Shown here: in pieces, positions 44,459 to 53,242 of the stretch
Layout of the letters: every line of letters starts with the position of its first letter
Numbering within the stretch: position 1 is the first letter of the stretch
Assembly: GCA_937926975.1 (NCBI GenBank)
Contig: CALBCJ010000001.1
Span: 1 to 64,000 of the forward strand
Reading direction: 5' to 3'
Length of the DNA stretch: 64,000 nt
From: an uncultured Propionibacteriaceae bacterium
GTDB taxonomy: Bacteria; Actinomycetota; Actinomycetes; Propionibacteriales; Propionibacteriaceae
Notes under the pieces: model-generated
The model's database searches: none
What the model saw: only the letters and a program-made list of their open reading frames with translations
Told to the model about the DNA's origin: nothing
Program-made: the position numbers and the translations under genes

Positions 44459-45915
44459 GCCGCCGCTGGTACCAGCTGGGTGGGCCGGAGCCGCGGCGGT
44501 GGTTCACGGCCCGCCGGGCGAAGCTGCTGGGTGGGGGTGTGCTGCTGGTCCTGGCAGGGCTGCTGCTGGGGATCCAGGTCCAGCGGCTGTGGGCGCTGCT
44601 GCCGGTCGTGGCCGGGGCCGGGTGCGTCGGGCTGGCGACACTGCCGGCCCCGGCAGCGGCCCGGCTCGGGCAGGTCGTCAGTGACGTGCTCCGCCGCCCC
44701 GTGGCCCGGTGGGGCGGCTGGGACAGCTACGACCCGTCGCTGGACCGGTGCCCGTTCTGGCTCCGCGGGAGCAGAGAGGTGTCCGTCGCACCCGGTGACG
44801 GCACAGCCGGGGAGGTCGGGCTCCTGGACCACGGTGATGCCCTGTCAGCGGTGCTGGAGATCGAGGGAGACGGGGCCGGGATCCGCCCGGACCACGAGCA
44901 CGCCCGGCTAGAGCACGCAGTCGGGGAGGTCCTGCGGTCACTGGGACGGGCCTCGGTCCCCGTCAGCCAGGTCGACGTAGTCTCCCGGGCAGTGCCGGCC
45001 CGCGGCCGGCACCAGCGGTGGCTGACCGACTCCCTGGCCGACCAGGTCCCGCCAGCAGTCCGGGAGTCGATGGAGCAGCTGTCACGGCAGGCAGAGGAGA
45101 CCGCGGAGACGATCACCACGTACCTGGTGGTGCGGATGCCGGCCGGGCGGCTGGCCGCCGCGGCGCGGGAGCGGGGCGCCCAGATGAGCCCGGAGACGGT
45201 GCCCGAGCAGGCCCTGCGGACGGTCGGGACCGTGTCGGCTCTGCTGGCCGAGCACGGGATCCGGGTCCGCCGGGCCCTGTCACCGGTCGAGAAGGCCGCC
45301 CTGGTCCGGTCAGTGTGGGTCCCGTCCCACGACGCGGACGACCAGACCGGGATCGACCCTGACTCGTTCTGGGCGGCGTGGCCCCGCTACGACGCGCGCC
45401 GTGACGCGACCGTCGCGACCGGGACAGCGGGTGACCAGTGGTGGCACGCGACAGCGTCGGTCCCGCGGGCCGGGTTCCCCCAGCAGCCAGTCCTGGGACG
45501 GTGGCTTGAGCCGCTCGTCCTCGCGCCCGAGGTCTGGTGGCGGCTGGTCACGACGAAGTTCCGGCTCCTGCCCGCGGTCGAGGCCCTGGCCGTGGCCCGG
45601 GACCAGCAGACCACAGCCGGGGCGCGGAAGGTCCACGAGCAGACCAGCGGCGAGGTCGCGACCGGAGTCGTCGACGACGAGCTGTCCGTGGGGCAGGTCC
45701 TGATCTCAGACGTAGCCCGCAGCGGGCAGGGCGGAGTCGCGGTCTCGGTCCACCTGCTGGTCACCGGCTCGTCTGCGCAGCAGCTGGCCCGGTTCCGCGA
45801 CGAGGCCGAGCGGATCTTCGGCCAGGAGATGAGCGGACGGGCCCTGGCCTGGGCCGACAACCGGCACACTCCAGGCGTCCTGGCAGCACTACCCTTAGGA
45901 CTGGAGGTCACCTGA
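44455..45915 (+). CDS. SCO6880 family protein
   Basis: 486 residues. Two close N-terminal transmembrane helices (about 22-65) are followed by a soluble domain. The order, length and stretches RCPFWLRGSREV, RLEHAVGEVLRSLGRA, RHQRWLTDSLADQVPPAVRESMEQL and SVHLLVTGSSAQQLARFRDEAE fit the actinobacterial SCO6880 family that is encoded next to VirB4-like ATPases. The N-terminal half plays the role of the PrgI/VirB3 part of type IV systems by context. ATGA overlap at the 5' end. Confidence 0.78.
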   Translation: MSRRWYQLGGPEPRRWFTARRAKLLGGGVLLVLAGLLLGIQVQRLWALLPVVAGAGCVGLATLPAPAAARLGQVVSDVLRRPVARWGGWDSYDPSLDRCPFWLRGSREVSVAPGDGTAGEVGLLDHGDALSAVLEIEGDGAGIRPDHEHARLEHAVGEVLRSLGRASVPVSQVDVVSRAVPARGRHQRWLTDSLADQVPPAVRESMEQLSRQAEETAETITTYLVVRMPAGRLAAAARERGAQMSPETVPEQALRTVGTVSALLAEHGIRVRRALSPVEKAALVRSVWVPSHDADDQTGIDPDSFWAAWPRYDARRDATVATGTAGDQWWHATASVPRAGFPQQPVLGRWLEPLVLAPEVWWRLVTTKFRLLPAVEALAVARDQQTTAGARKVHEQTSGEVATGVVDDELSVGQVLISDVARSGQGGVAVSVHLLVTGSSAQQLARFRDEAERIFGQEMSGRALAWADNRHTPGVLAALPLGLEVT

Positions 45916-47453
45916 TGAGCACTCCCCGTCACCTGACCGGCGTCCGGGCTGCGGCGGCAGCCCGAGTACGGCGCCTCCTGCAGCAGCCCACGGCGCGGCG
46001 CCGGGCCCGCCGGCTCGGCTGGGACCAGCCCGGCACCCCGGCCACGTTCACCAGTACCCGGCAGGCTGTTGCGCTGTGGCCGGCGCTCGCCCCGACCCAC
46101 CCGCCCGTCACGGGATGGCTCCAGGGCCACGACCTCCTCACCCGCCAGCCCGTCACCGCGTCTCCCCGCGGCCTGTACGGGGCAGGCCTGATCACAGCCC
46201 CCGGCACCCTCGTCTCCGGCGACGTCGGCACCGGCAAGTCCAGCCTGATCAAGGAGAACCTGCTCCGCGCGACCGCGACCGGGGAACGAGCCGCGGTGTT
46301 CGACCGGAAGCGCCAGAGCCAGGCCGGCGCCGCGGCCGGCGAGTACGGCCCTCTCGCCCAGGTCGTCGGCGGCACCGTGATCCGGTTCGACCGGGACCGG
46401 ACCGTCGGAACCCGGGTCAACATCCTCGACCCCGCGATCACCACCATCGGCGGGGAGGACTCCATGGTCGGCCAGGACGAGCTCCTCGTCCTCGTCGCGA
46501 CCGAGGCCAAGGGAGCCGACCTGTCCCCGCAGGAGCGGTGGGCCCTCGCCGCCGCGCACCGCGCCGCGATCAGCCGGGCCCGCGCCGCCGGCCGGGTCGC
46601 CGTCCTCGGAGACGTCGTCACCGCCCTCTACGCCCCCGACCCCGACTCCGTCCCCGGCCCCCGCGACCCCGCCGCCGGCGCCCCGGTCCTCGACCACACC
46701 GGCCTCGTCGACACGACCGAGGTAACCCGGTGGGGCCTGACCCTCGCCCTCGCCCTCGAACGACTCATCCAGGGAGACCTGTCCGGAATCCTCGACGGGC
46801 CCACCGAGGGCCCCGACGGGCAGCCCCTCGACCTCGACGCGCCCCTCCTCGTCATCGATACCTCCGCACTCCCAGAGAGCTCAGCCGCGCTCGGCCTCGT
46901 GATGGCCGTCATGACCACGTTCCTCATGTCACGGTGGGTGACCGTGCCCGGCTACAAGCACGTCGTCGTCGAGGAGGGCTACTCCGCCGACGGCCTCGGC
47001 GCCGTCCCCAGCATGTTCCGCACCCTCGCCAAACGGTCCCGCGGTGTCGGCGTGTCCATCTGGAGCGTCTTCCACCACGTGTCCGACGTTGCCCCCGGCA
47101 GCCCCCTGACCGCCCTGATCCGCGAGACCGAGCTCGCGTTCATCTTCCGCCAGTCCAAGCCCGAGGACGCCCAGATGATCGTCGACCTCCTCGGACTGCC
47201 CGAACCCGTCACCGACCTGCTCATGCAGCTCGGCCGCGGCCAGTACCTCCTCCACCGAGGCCGTCGGCTCGCCCCAACCCTCGTCGCCCAGTTCTGGACC
47301 CCGCTCGAGCAGCGGATCACCGACACCGACACCGCCATGACCCCCACCCCGCTCCCCGGCAGCCCAGCACCCGGCACCAGCACCTCCCAGGCCCGCACCG
47401 CAGACGAGACCGGCACCCCCGTACCCGAGCCCGGCGCCGGGAGGCAGCTGTGA
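45915..47453 (+). CDS. VirB4-like conjugation ATPase
   Basis: 512 residues from ATG 45915, which overlaps the SCO6880 stop (TGATG). Walker A is SGDVGTGKSSLIK (about 98-110). AVFDRKRQSQ and GTVIRFDRDRTVGTRVNILDP follow as in VirB4/TraC-type motors; the Walker B region is VVVEEGYSADGLG, where HE/DE is replaced by EE. VFHHVSDVAPGSPLTALIRETELAFIFRQ is the sensor region. The N-terminal domain usual for VirB4 is absent and is supplied by the SCO6880 protein. Confidence 0.85.
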   Translation: MSTPRHLTGVRAAAAARVRRLLQQPTARRRARRLGWDQPGTPATFTSTRQAVALWPALAPTHPPVTGWLQGHDLLTRQPVTASPRGLYGAGLITAPGTLVSGDVGTGKSSLIKENLLRATATGERAAVFDRKRQSQAGAAAGEYGPLAQVVGGTVIRFDRDRTVGTRVNILDPAITTIGGEDSMVGQDELLVLVATEAKGADLSPQERWALAAAHRAAISRARAAGRVAVLGDVVTALYAPDPDSVPGPRDPAAGAPVLDHTGLVDTTEVTRWGLTLALALERLIQGDLSGILDGPTEGPDGQPLDLDAPLLVIDTSALPESSAALGLVMAVMTTFLMSRWVTVPGYKHVVVEEGYSADGLGAVPSMFRTLAKRSRGVGVSIWSVFHHVSDVAPGSPLTALIRETELAFIFRQSKPEDAQMIVDLLGLPEPVTDLLMQLGRGQYLLHRGRRLAPTLVAQFWTPLEQRITDTDTAMTPTPLPGSPAPGTSTSQARTADETGTPVPEPGAGRQL

Positions 47454-49021
47454 GCACCATCACCCGCTGGCCGCTGTGGCAGACCAGCCTCGCCCTCACC
47501 GCCGTCGTCGTGGTCCTTGTCGGCCTCGCCTGGGCCGCCGGGACCCTCGCCGGAGCCCTCCGCCGCCGGCCAGGCCGCGGCAGCCTGGCCCGGCAGCGCC
47601 AGCAGTCACCCGTCTGGGCCACCCCCCACGACGTGAAGCCGCTCCTCTGCCCAGACCCCGACCCCCGCCGGATGCGGCTCGCCGTCATCGGCACCGGTCG
47701 CCGCAGCCGCATGCTCCGGACCCCGCTCTACCGGTCCCTGACCGTCCTCGCCCCCTCCGGAGCCGGAAAGACCCCCCGCGTCGTCGTCCCGATCGTCCTC
47801 GACCACCAGGGCCCCGCCGTCGTCGCCTCCGTCAAGTCCGACGTCCTCGCCCTCACCCGGCACCACCGCGAGACCCTCGGCCCCGTCTGGGTGTTCGACC
47901 CGTCCCAGTCCACCGGCACCACCGCCACCTGGTCACCCCTGACCCACATCACCTCCTGGGCCGACGCCCTCGACGCCGCCCGCTGGGTCCAGGAGTCCTC
48001 CAAGGCCGACACCCGCGGCGTCCAGGACGCCGGGTTCTGGGAGTCCCAGTCCCGGTTCCTCCTCGCGCCCCTGCTTCTCCTCACCGCCCACCACCACGGC
48101 AGCATGGCCGACATCAACACCCTCCTCGAAGGCTCCACCACCACCGAGCGTGAAGTCACCACCGCCCTCGAGCAGATCGGCGACCCCCACGCCCTCACCT
48201 ACTGGCGCCAGTTCTGCTCCTCCATGGCACCCCAGACCCGCGCGTCCGTCCTCACCACAGCCCGCACCGTCCTCGAAGCCTGGTCCCACCCCCGAGTCCG
48301 CGACGCCGTCACCGTACGCCCCGGCAGCAGCAACCTCATCGACCTCGACGCCGTCCTCAACGGCCGCGGCACCCTCTACCTCGTCGCTCCCGCCGCCGAG
48401 CAGAACGCCTTCTCCGCCATCTACGAGTGCCTCGTCCAAGCCATCCTCATGAAGGTCGAGCGCACCGCCCAGACCACCGGCCTCCCCCTGCCCCAGCCCC
48501 TCCTCCTGATGCTCGACGAAGCCGCTAACATCGCCCCCCTCCGCAACCTCGACGCCGTCGCGTCCAAAGGCTCCGGCGAAGGCCTCCTCGTCGTCACCGT
48601 CTGGCAGGACAGCGGACAGATCAACAAGATCTACGGCCCCGACCGGGCCCGCACCGTCCTGTCGAACCACTACGCCAAGACCTACCTCCCCGGCATCAAC
48701 GACGAGGCCACCCTGCGGCACCTGTCCGACCTCATCGGCCAGGCCAGCTTCACCCGGACCTCCACCACCCACAGCCGCCAAGGCCCCTCCACCACCATCA
48801 CCGAGCAAGAAGCCCGCGTCGCACCCGTCGAGTGGCTCCGCACCATGCCCCCCGACCAGGCCATCGTGATCGCCGGACCCTACCCACCCATCCTCGGCCG
48901 AGTCCCCGCCTGGTACGAAGACCCCCGCCTCCGCGCACTCATCGACCCAGCCGTCGCAGACCGGTTCGACCGCATGTTCACCCCCACCAAGGAAAGCACC
49001 ACGAAAGGAACCACCCGATGA
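47450..49021 (+). CDS. VirD4/TraG-like coupling protein ATPase
   Basis: 523 residues from GTG 47450 (overlap with the VirB4 stop). One or two N-terminal helices (about 10-36), Walker A LAPSGAGKTPRVVVP (about 98), then VVASVKSDVLALTRHHRE and VWVFDPS typical of TraG/VirD4. Walker B is LLLMLDEAANIAPLRNLD (about 350), and VTVWQDSGQINKIYG is the motif III region. Coupling proteins bring substrate to the channel. Longer in-frame readings that run back through the VirB4 gene are shadows. The coding strand strongly prefers C at codon position 3, unlike the start of the operon. Confidence 0.9.
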   Translation: MSTITRWPLWQTSLALTAVVVVLVGLAWAAGTLAGALRRRPGRGSLARQRQQSPVWATPHDVKPLLCPDPDPRRMRLAVIGTGRRSRMLRTPLYRSLTVLAPSGAGKTPRVVVPIVLDHQGPAVVASVKSDVLALTRHHRETLGPVWVFDPSQSTGTTATWSPLTHITSWADALDAARWVQESSKADTRGVQDAGFWESQSRFLLAPLLLLTAHHHGSMADINTLLEGSTTTEREVTTALEQIGDPHALTYWRQFCSSMAPQTRASVLTTARTVLEAWSHPRVRDAVTVRPGSSNLIDLDAVLNGRGTLYLVAPAAEQNAFSAIYECLVQAILMKVERTAQTTGLPLPQPLLLMLDEAANIAPLRNLDAVASKGSGEGLLVVTVWQDSGQINKIYGPDRARTVLSNHYAKTYLPGINDEATLRHLSDLIGQASFTRTSTTHSRQGPSTTITEQEARVAPVEWLRTMPPDQAIVIAGPYPPILGRVPAWYEDPRLRALIDPAVADRFDRMFTPTKESTTKGTTR

Positions 49022-49302
49022 GCACCCTGCCCCACGTCATCAACACCTTCCGTACCGCCATGGCCGACCTCCAGGACACCCTGGCCACCGCCCCCCAGTC
49101 CCTGCCCCGCGACACCGCCGACCACGTCGCAGCCCAGGCCGCCGACATCGCCAGGGCCCTCAACCACGTCGGCACCTGGATGAGCACAGCCGGACCCAAC
49201 CCGACCGACACCGACCTCGCCGCCGCCACCACCGTCCTCAACGACGCCACCACTGCCATCGCCAGGCTGCGGGACTACCTCCGCAGCATTCCCACGGAAT
49301 AA
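49018..49302 (+). CDS. small helical protein in conjugation-like operon
   Basis: 94 residues; overlaps the coupling-protein stop (ATGA). All-helical prediction in two long segments (TFRTAMADLQDTLATAPQSL; AAATTVLNDATTAIARLRDYL), no membrane segment, no WXG motif. The size is like secreted WXG100-type or accessory proteins, but no signature is present. Function unknown. Confidence 0.6.
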   Translation: MSTLPHVINTFRTAMADLQDTLATAPQSLPRDTADHVAAQAADIARALNHVGTWMSTAGPNPTDTDLAAATTVLNDATTAIARLRDYLRSIPTE

Positions 49303-49326
49303 GACCCCCAAGAAAAGGAGACCCAC

Positions 49327-50814
49327 GTGTGGGAAGTCGCCAGCTACACCAGCGCCACAGCAGCCGAGACGGTCGACGGGATCGGCGGGTTCAACTTCAC
49401 CGCCGCCTCACCCGGCATGACCCCAACCGACCGGAGCACCATCCGTAGCCACCTGCTCCACCGTATCCACCCCGGCTGGGAAGACCTGAACGACCCGCTC
49501 CTGCACCCACCCACCTTCGCCTACCTCCACCGCAGCGGCCGCTACTACCTCGCCCGCGGGATCTCCACCGGCACCACCCCCGACGGCCGCGGCGGGAACA
49601 TCCTCACCGAGGCCGTCATGACCACCGACCCCGCCGACTTCGGGCCCTGGCGGCCCGCGCAGCTCTTCGGCGCAACCCTCTGGTGGCAGATGACCAAGCT
49701 GGTCGGGACTCTCCCCACCCGGCCAACCCCCATCAGCACCGGCCGCCTCACCGAGCAGAACCTATGGAAGACAGCCCTCCACGACCCCTGGGCGTCGACG
49801 CACCTCCCCCACCTGGCCACCATGGCCGAGGAAACCCTCCAGGGCAAACGACTCGCCATCATCACCACCGACCTGGACCAGGCCCAGCAGTGGACCGCGC
49901 TCGCGACCCTGCTCCTGCCCCCCGACGCTGCCCTGTCGCTGAGTATCCGCGGCATGGTCGCAGACCCTATGACCACACCAGCCGACATCGTCGCGTCCAG
50001 CCCGCACCTCGGCCCGCAACCCGACCCGACCCGGCCACACCCAGGCATCAACATCATCGACCTCGACAGGCTCCTGATCAGCCCGGTCAGCCTGTCACCG
50101 TCCGCCCGGGACAAGGCCGACGCCTTCCTGCACCGCCCCGCTCCCAGCACCTCTGGTACGGCCCCAACCCAGTCAGACCTGGAGATGCTCGCAGTCATGG
50201 TCGCCGACCTCGCCCAGATGGCCCGCGGGCTTCAGAAGGAGATCGCAGAGATCCCGCCCGAGGTGCTCGCCAGCGAGTCAGCCCACACACAAGGTCTCGC
50301 CGCAGACGAGACCGCGACCCGGCTGCAGCAGCTGCTGGAGGACCTCTCCCAGAACCCGGACCCCCACGACTTTCCCGTACTCGCAAAGAGAACCAGAAAG
50401 CTCGACATCAAGTTCCAGCAGCTCCGCGCATACGTCGACGGCATCCAGGACGCAGCCAGTGCCGCACCCGCAAGGCCCCACCAGCCGACTGGCCGGCCCG
50501 GCAACCTCGCCCAGGAGCGGGCCAGGACCTGGCCACCCGCCCCAGGAAACCTCGACACCTGGGTCAACCAGTGGCTGATCCCTACCTACGACGCCCAGTC
50601 CCTCCTCGCCGGCTGGGACACCAACCCAGCCATCCGAGCCGAGGTCACCGCCCTCTACCTCGGGTACGCCCAGCTCCACGACCCCAAGGCAGGCCCGTGG
50701 GACCCCATAACCTGGCTCGGGCACCGAGACGCAGCCTGGCGCCGAATCGAGACCCTCCGCCAGAACCACACCAGCAGCACCACCCTCGCCTGGCTCCGGC
50801 CAGACAACCACTAG
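49327..50814 (+). CDS. GAP1-N2-like (GTPase-associated protein 1) domain protein in conjugation-like operon
   Basis: 495 residues from GTG 49327 with AAAAGGAGA upstream. Residues 1-150 match the pattern of the N-terminal domain of GTPase-associated protein 1: YTSATAAETV, GFNFTAASPGMTP, PPTFAYLHRSGRYYLARG and GRGGNILTEAVM. In known conflict systems this domain sits with GTPases, MoxR ATPases and vWA proteins; here none is adjacent. Residues about 280-400 are predicted helical (QMARGLQKEIAEI; LDIKFQQLRAYVDGI). The start directly follows the coupling-protein genes, so it may sense or regulate the channel. Domain call is from pattern memory and needs a profile search. Confidence 0.6.
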   Translation: MWEVASYTSATAAETVDGIGGFNFTAASPGMTPTDRSTIRSHLLHRIHPGWEDLNDPLLHPPTFAYLHRSGRYYLARGISTGTTPDGRGGNILTEAVMTTDPADFGPWRPAQLFGATLWWQMTKLVGTLPTRPTPISTGRLTEQNLWKTALHDPWASTHLPHLATMAEETLQGKRLAIITTDLDQAQQWTALATLLLPPDAALSLSIRGMVADPMTTPADIVASSPHLGPQPDPTRPHPGINIIDLDRLLISPVSLSPSARDKADAFLHRPAPSTSGTAPTQSDLEMLAVMVADLAQMARGLQKEIAEIPPEVLASESAHTQGLAADETATRLQQLLEDLSQNPDPHDFPVLAKRTRKLDIKFQQLRAYVDGIQDAASAAPARPHQPTGRPGNLAQERARTWPPAPGNLDTWVNQWLIPTYDAQSLLAGWDTNPAIRAEVTALYLGYAQLHDPKAGPWDPITWLGHRDAAWRRIETLRQNHTSSTTLAWLRPDNH

Positions 50815-50829
50815 CCAGAGGACAACCCC

Positions 50830-51744
50830 ATGACAGAGTCACTTCGCCCAGCCGTTGAGAAGGTCTCTCAAGCCGCGACCCAAGCCCGTATCAACAACGA
50901 GAGCTCCGGCGGGACGGCTGTCACCGACCTGTACGCGGCAGTCGTCGAGGCCCGAGTCCTGGCCGGCACCCTCGCCGACTACATCGACACCCTCCGCGCC
51001 GGGCTCCAGCCAGACGCAGACCCGGTCAATGCCCAGATCGACCACCACCTCGCCCAGGCCGCCAACACTCTCCGAGCGGCTGCCTACCGCCTCACCGAGG
51101 CCGGCGAAGCCCTCGGAAACGGGCACACCTACCCAGAGACCGCGCTCGCCTGGCTCAGACAGCGAGCAAACACCCGGCCGTTTGAGCCCGTGACAACCAA
51201 CTATGTTCCCGCCCGGGCTCCGTACCACCAGTCAGTCGCGAAGCACACGCAGGAAGCCCCAACCGCCCCCTACCTGACCGCCGCCCGACAGAGCCTGAAC
51301 GAGGCCGGGCGAGCGGCCTACAGGAGCAGCCACACCGGCGAGTCCTCGTTCCCTGCTCTCTACAGCAGCCTTACCGAAGCTGGGCTGCTCTCAGTCAGGC
51401 TCGCCGACTACATCGACACTCTCCGAGACGGGTTCCAGGTCGACCACCCCGATGCTGACCCGCGCAACGCGGAGGCTGACCATGAGATGGCCCTGGCTGT
51501 CCGTGCCCTCCAGTCAGCCGATCGCGAGCTGAACACAGCCAGGACGATGCTGCGCGAGAGATATGCCGGCCCTGACGATGCGCCCGAGTGGGACCGTCTC
51601 GGCGTTGTCTCGACTGACCGGCTCGCGTACTTCCCCGCCCCGGACCGCGGCGTCATGCCTCCACCTCCCGCCCCGAGCGCGCCGGAACTCGACCAGGCAG
51701 AGCCTTCCGTGTGGGATCTGCCGCCTTCTCCGGCGGAGGGGTAA
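50830..51744 (+). CDS. internally duplicated helical protein, unknown function
   Basis: 304 residues. Two copies of one module are clear: residues about 33-93 (LYAAVVEARVLAGTLADYIDTLRAGLQ ... ADPVNAQIDHHLAQAANTL) and about 177-240 (LYSSLTEAGLLSVRLADYIDTLRDGFQ ... ADPRNAEADHEMALAVRAL). LADYIDTLR is identical in both. No signal peptide or membrane segment. The C-terminal 45 residues are Pro-rich. It follows the GAP1-like gene by 15 bases and ends the operon before two hairpins, so the two may act together. Family not recognised. Confidence 0.6.
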   Translation: MTESLRPAVEKVSQAATQARINNESSGGTAVTDLYAAVVEARVLAGTLADYIDTLRAGLQPDADPVNAQIDHHLAQAANTLRAAAYRLTEAGEALGNGHTYPETALAWLRQRANTRPFEPVTTNYVPARAPYHQSVAKHTQEAPTAPYLTAARQSLNEAGRAAYRSSHTGESSFPALYSSLTEAGLLSVRLADYIDTLRDGFQVDHPDADPRNAEADHEMALAVRALQSADRELNTARTMLRERYAGPDDAPEWDRLGVVSTDRLAYFPAPDRGVMPPPPAPSAPELDQAEPSVWDLPPSPAEG

Positions 51745-51763
51745 GAGGCGAGCATGCCCCGGC

Positions 51764-51802
51764 CCCCAGACCGGACGACCAGCCCCTGGCACCGGTCTGG
51801 GG
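51764..51802. terminator. terminator hairpin 1 at the end of the conjugation-like operon
   Basis: Eleven-base arms CCCCAGACCGG (51764-51774) and CCGGTCTGGGG (51792-51802) with a 17-base loop. It lies 20 bases after the last gene of the operon and before the convergent ATPase gene. Confidence 0.7.
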
Positions 51803-51811
51803 CATCGGGAT

Positions 51812-51836
51812 GGGCGCCAGGAACGAGCTGGCGCCC
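51812..51836. terminator. terminator hairpin 2
   Basis: Nine-base arms GGGCGCCAG (51812-51820) and CTGGCGCCC (51828-51836), loop GAACGAG, ten bases after the first hairpin. The tandem pair should stop transcripts from both sides. Confidence 0.6.
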
Positions 51837-51899
51837 CACCCGAGTCCTGGCGTGGGCTGAACCTGATTGGCTTCGCCTGATGGACGCCCGGAACCAGCA

Positions 51900-53144
51900 T
51901 CAGGCCGACAAGGGGTCCTCCATCAGGAAGTCGACGATGTGCTGGTGGCGGATCCCGTTGCGGCCGCGGCTGACCGGGTCCAGGCTCACGACCAGCTTCG
52001 GGTGGTTGTCGGGGATCGTCTCCAGAGCGGAAAACTCGCGATCCACCGTGTCCTGGGTGGCCAGCAGGTAGCAGACCTGGACGTAGCGGACCTCCTCACC
52101 GCGCCGGGCAACGAAGTCGACTTCCTTGGCGCCGCGCCAGCCGACCTGGACCGTGTACCCGCGCGAGCGGAGCTCTGCGTACACGATGTTCTCCAGAACC
52201 AGCTCGATGTCGGCCAGGTTGTCGAAACCGAGTGCGGTCCGCAGGCCGTGGTCGACGACATAGTACTTCTCGTCAGCCCGCAGGGTCTGCTTGCCGACGA
52301 TGTCGAACCGGGGAACCGTGTCGATCAGGTACGCCTGGGCGCAGTGCTGGAGGTAGCCGAGCACGGTGTCGACGCTGACCCGGCGTCCTTCGCTCTTGAG
52401 GTAGCGGACCACCGACTGCGCTGAGAAGGTCCGCCCCACACTCCCGACCGTGTAGCGCAGGACCCTGCGGAACATGTCGACGTCGCGGATCGCGAAGTGC
52501 TCCAGCACGTCCTTGATGACCACGGTGTCGAGGAGGCTATCGAGGTACTGCCGGGAGGCTGCCTGGTCTGCCCCGAAGTACTTGAGCGCCGGGAACCCGC
52601 CCGTCACCAGGTACGACTCGAACAGGCGGCGGGGATCGGGTTCACCGTCTGGCTGGTTCAGCTCCACGAACTCCCGCAACGACAGCGGCCGGATCGGAAC
52701 CTCGACATAGCGCCCAGCGAGGCGGGTGCTGAGCTCACTGGCCAGCATCGTCGAGCTCGACCCGGTGAGGTACAGGTCACAGCTCCAGTCCACCCGGAGC
52801 GCGTTGACCACGTCCTCCCAGCCGGAGACCTGCTGGACCTCGTCCAGGAACACCGCAGCCGGGGCGCTCCGGTCCGGCAGCCGGGTGGCCAGGTAGTCCA
52901 TGAGCGCTGCGGCTGTACGGATCGACATCCCCTGCTGAGACTCCAGGTTGAGGCGCACCTGGACCGCCCCGGGGCTCTTCGAGGCCACCTCGGTCGCCAG
53001 CATCTCCAGCAGAGTCGACTTCCCGCAGCGCCGCACGCCGGTGAGCACCTTGACCACCGGCACCCCGATGAACGGCCGGATCCGCTCCAGGTACCGCGGC
53101 CGGCTCACGATCCGCTCCACAGCCTCCACCCCGTTGTCGATCAT
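51900..53144 (-). CDS. AAA ATPase with C-terminal DUF4143 nuclease-like domain
   Basis: 414 residues. Walker A GVRRCGKST (about 36-44), Walker B AVFLDEVQQV (about 97), sensor 1 LYLTGSSSTML, Arg-rich RPLSLREFVEL. A winged-helix-like middle (VVRYLKSEGRRVSVDTVLGYLQHC) and a C-terminal DUF4143 domain follow, with the PD-(D/E)xK-like pattern AKEVDFVARRGEEVRYVQVCY. Such proteins occur in accessory islands; their biological role is mostly unknown. The start codon sits inside one arm of an inverted repeat (53142-53185), which suggests autoregulation. Confidence 0.88.
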   Translation of the reverse strand: MIDNGVEAVERIVSRPRYLERIRPFIGVPVVKVLTGVRRCGKSTLLEMLATEVASKSPGAVQVRLNLESQQGMSIRTAAALMDYLATRLPDRSAPAAVFLDEVQQVSGWEDVVNALRVDWSCDLYLTGSSSTMLASELSTRLAGRYVEVPIRPLSLREFVELNQPDGEPDPRRLFESYLVTGGFPALKYFGADQAASRQYLDSLLDTVVIKDVLEHFAIRDVDMFRRVLRYTVGSVGRTFSAQSVVRYLKSEGRRVSVDTVLGYLQHCAQAYLIDTVPRFDIVGKQTLRADEKYYVVDHGLRTALGFDNLADIELVLENIVYAELRSRGYTVQVGWRGAKEVDFVARRGEEVRYVQVCYLLATQDTVDREFSALETIPDNHPKLVVSLDPVSRGRNGIRHQHIVDFLMEDPLSA

Positions 53145-53185
53145 AGTCGACAGCAGGGGCTGTTTCTGATGCTCCGTCGACTATG
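53142..53185. promoter_or_regulatory. 10-base inverted repeat at the DUF4143 start codon
   Basis: CATAGTCGAC (53142-53151) and GTCGACTATG (53176-53185) are perfect inverted copies with a 24-base spacer. The inner arm contains the start codon of the ATPase gene. A dimeric repressor bound here, possibly the ATPase itself, would block both transcription and translation. Confidence 0.5.
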
Positions 53186-53242
53186 CTCGACACCCCGCCG
53201 GCGGTAGAGCCTGCGATCTGCGGCAGCAGGGTCCTGTGGCCG

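Noticed and set aside
46076..49021. 981-residue version of the coupling protein
   Set aside because: The extra N-terminal part runs through the VirB4-like gene in another frame and is Arg/Pro-rich; GTG 47450 overlaps the VirB4 stop and gives the normal length.
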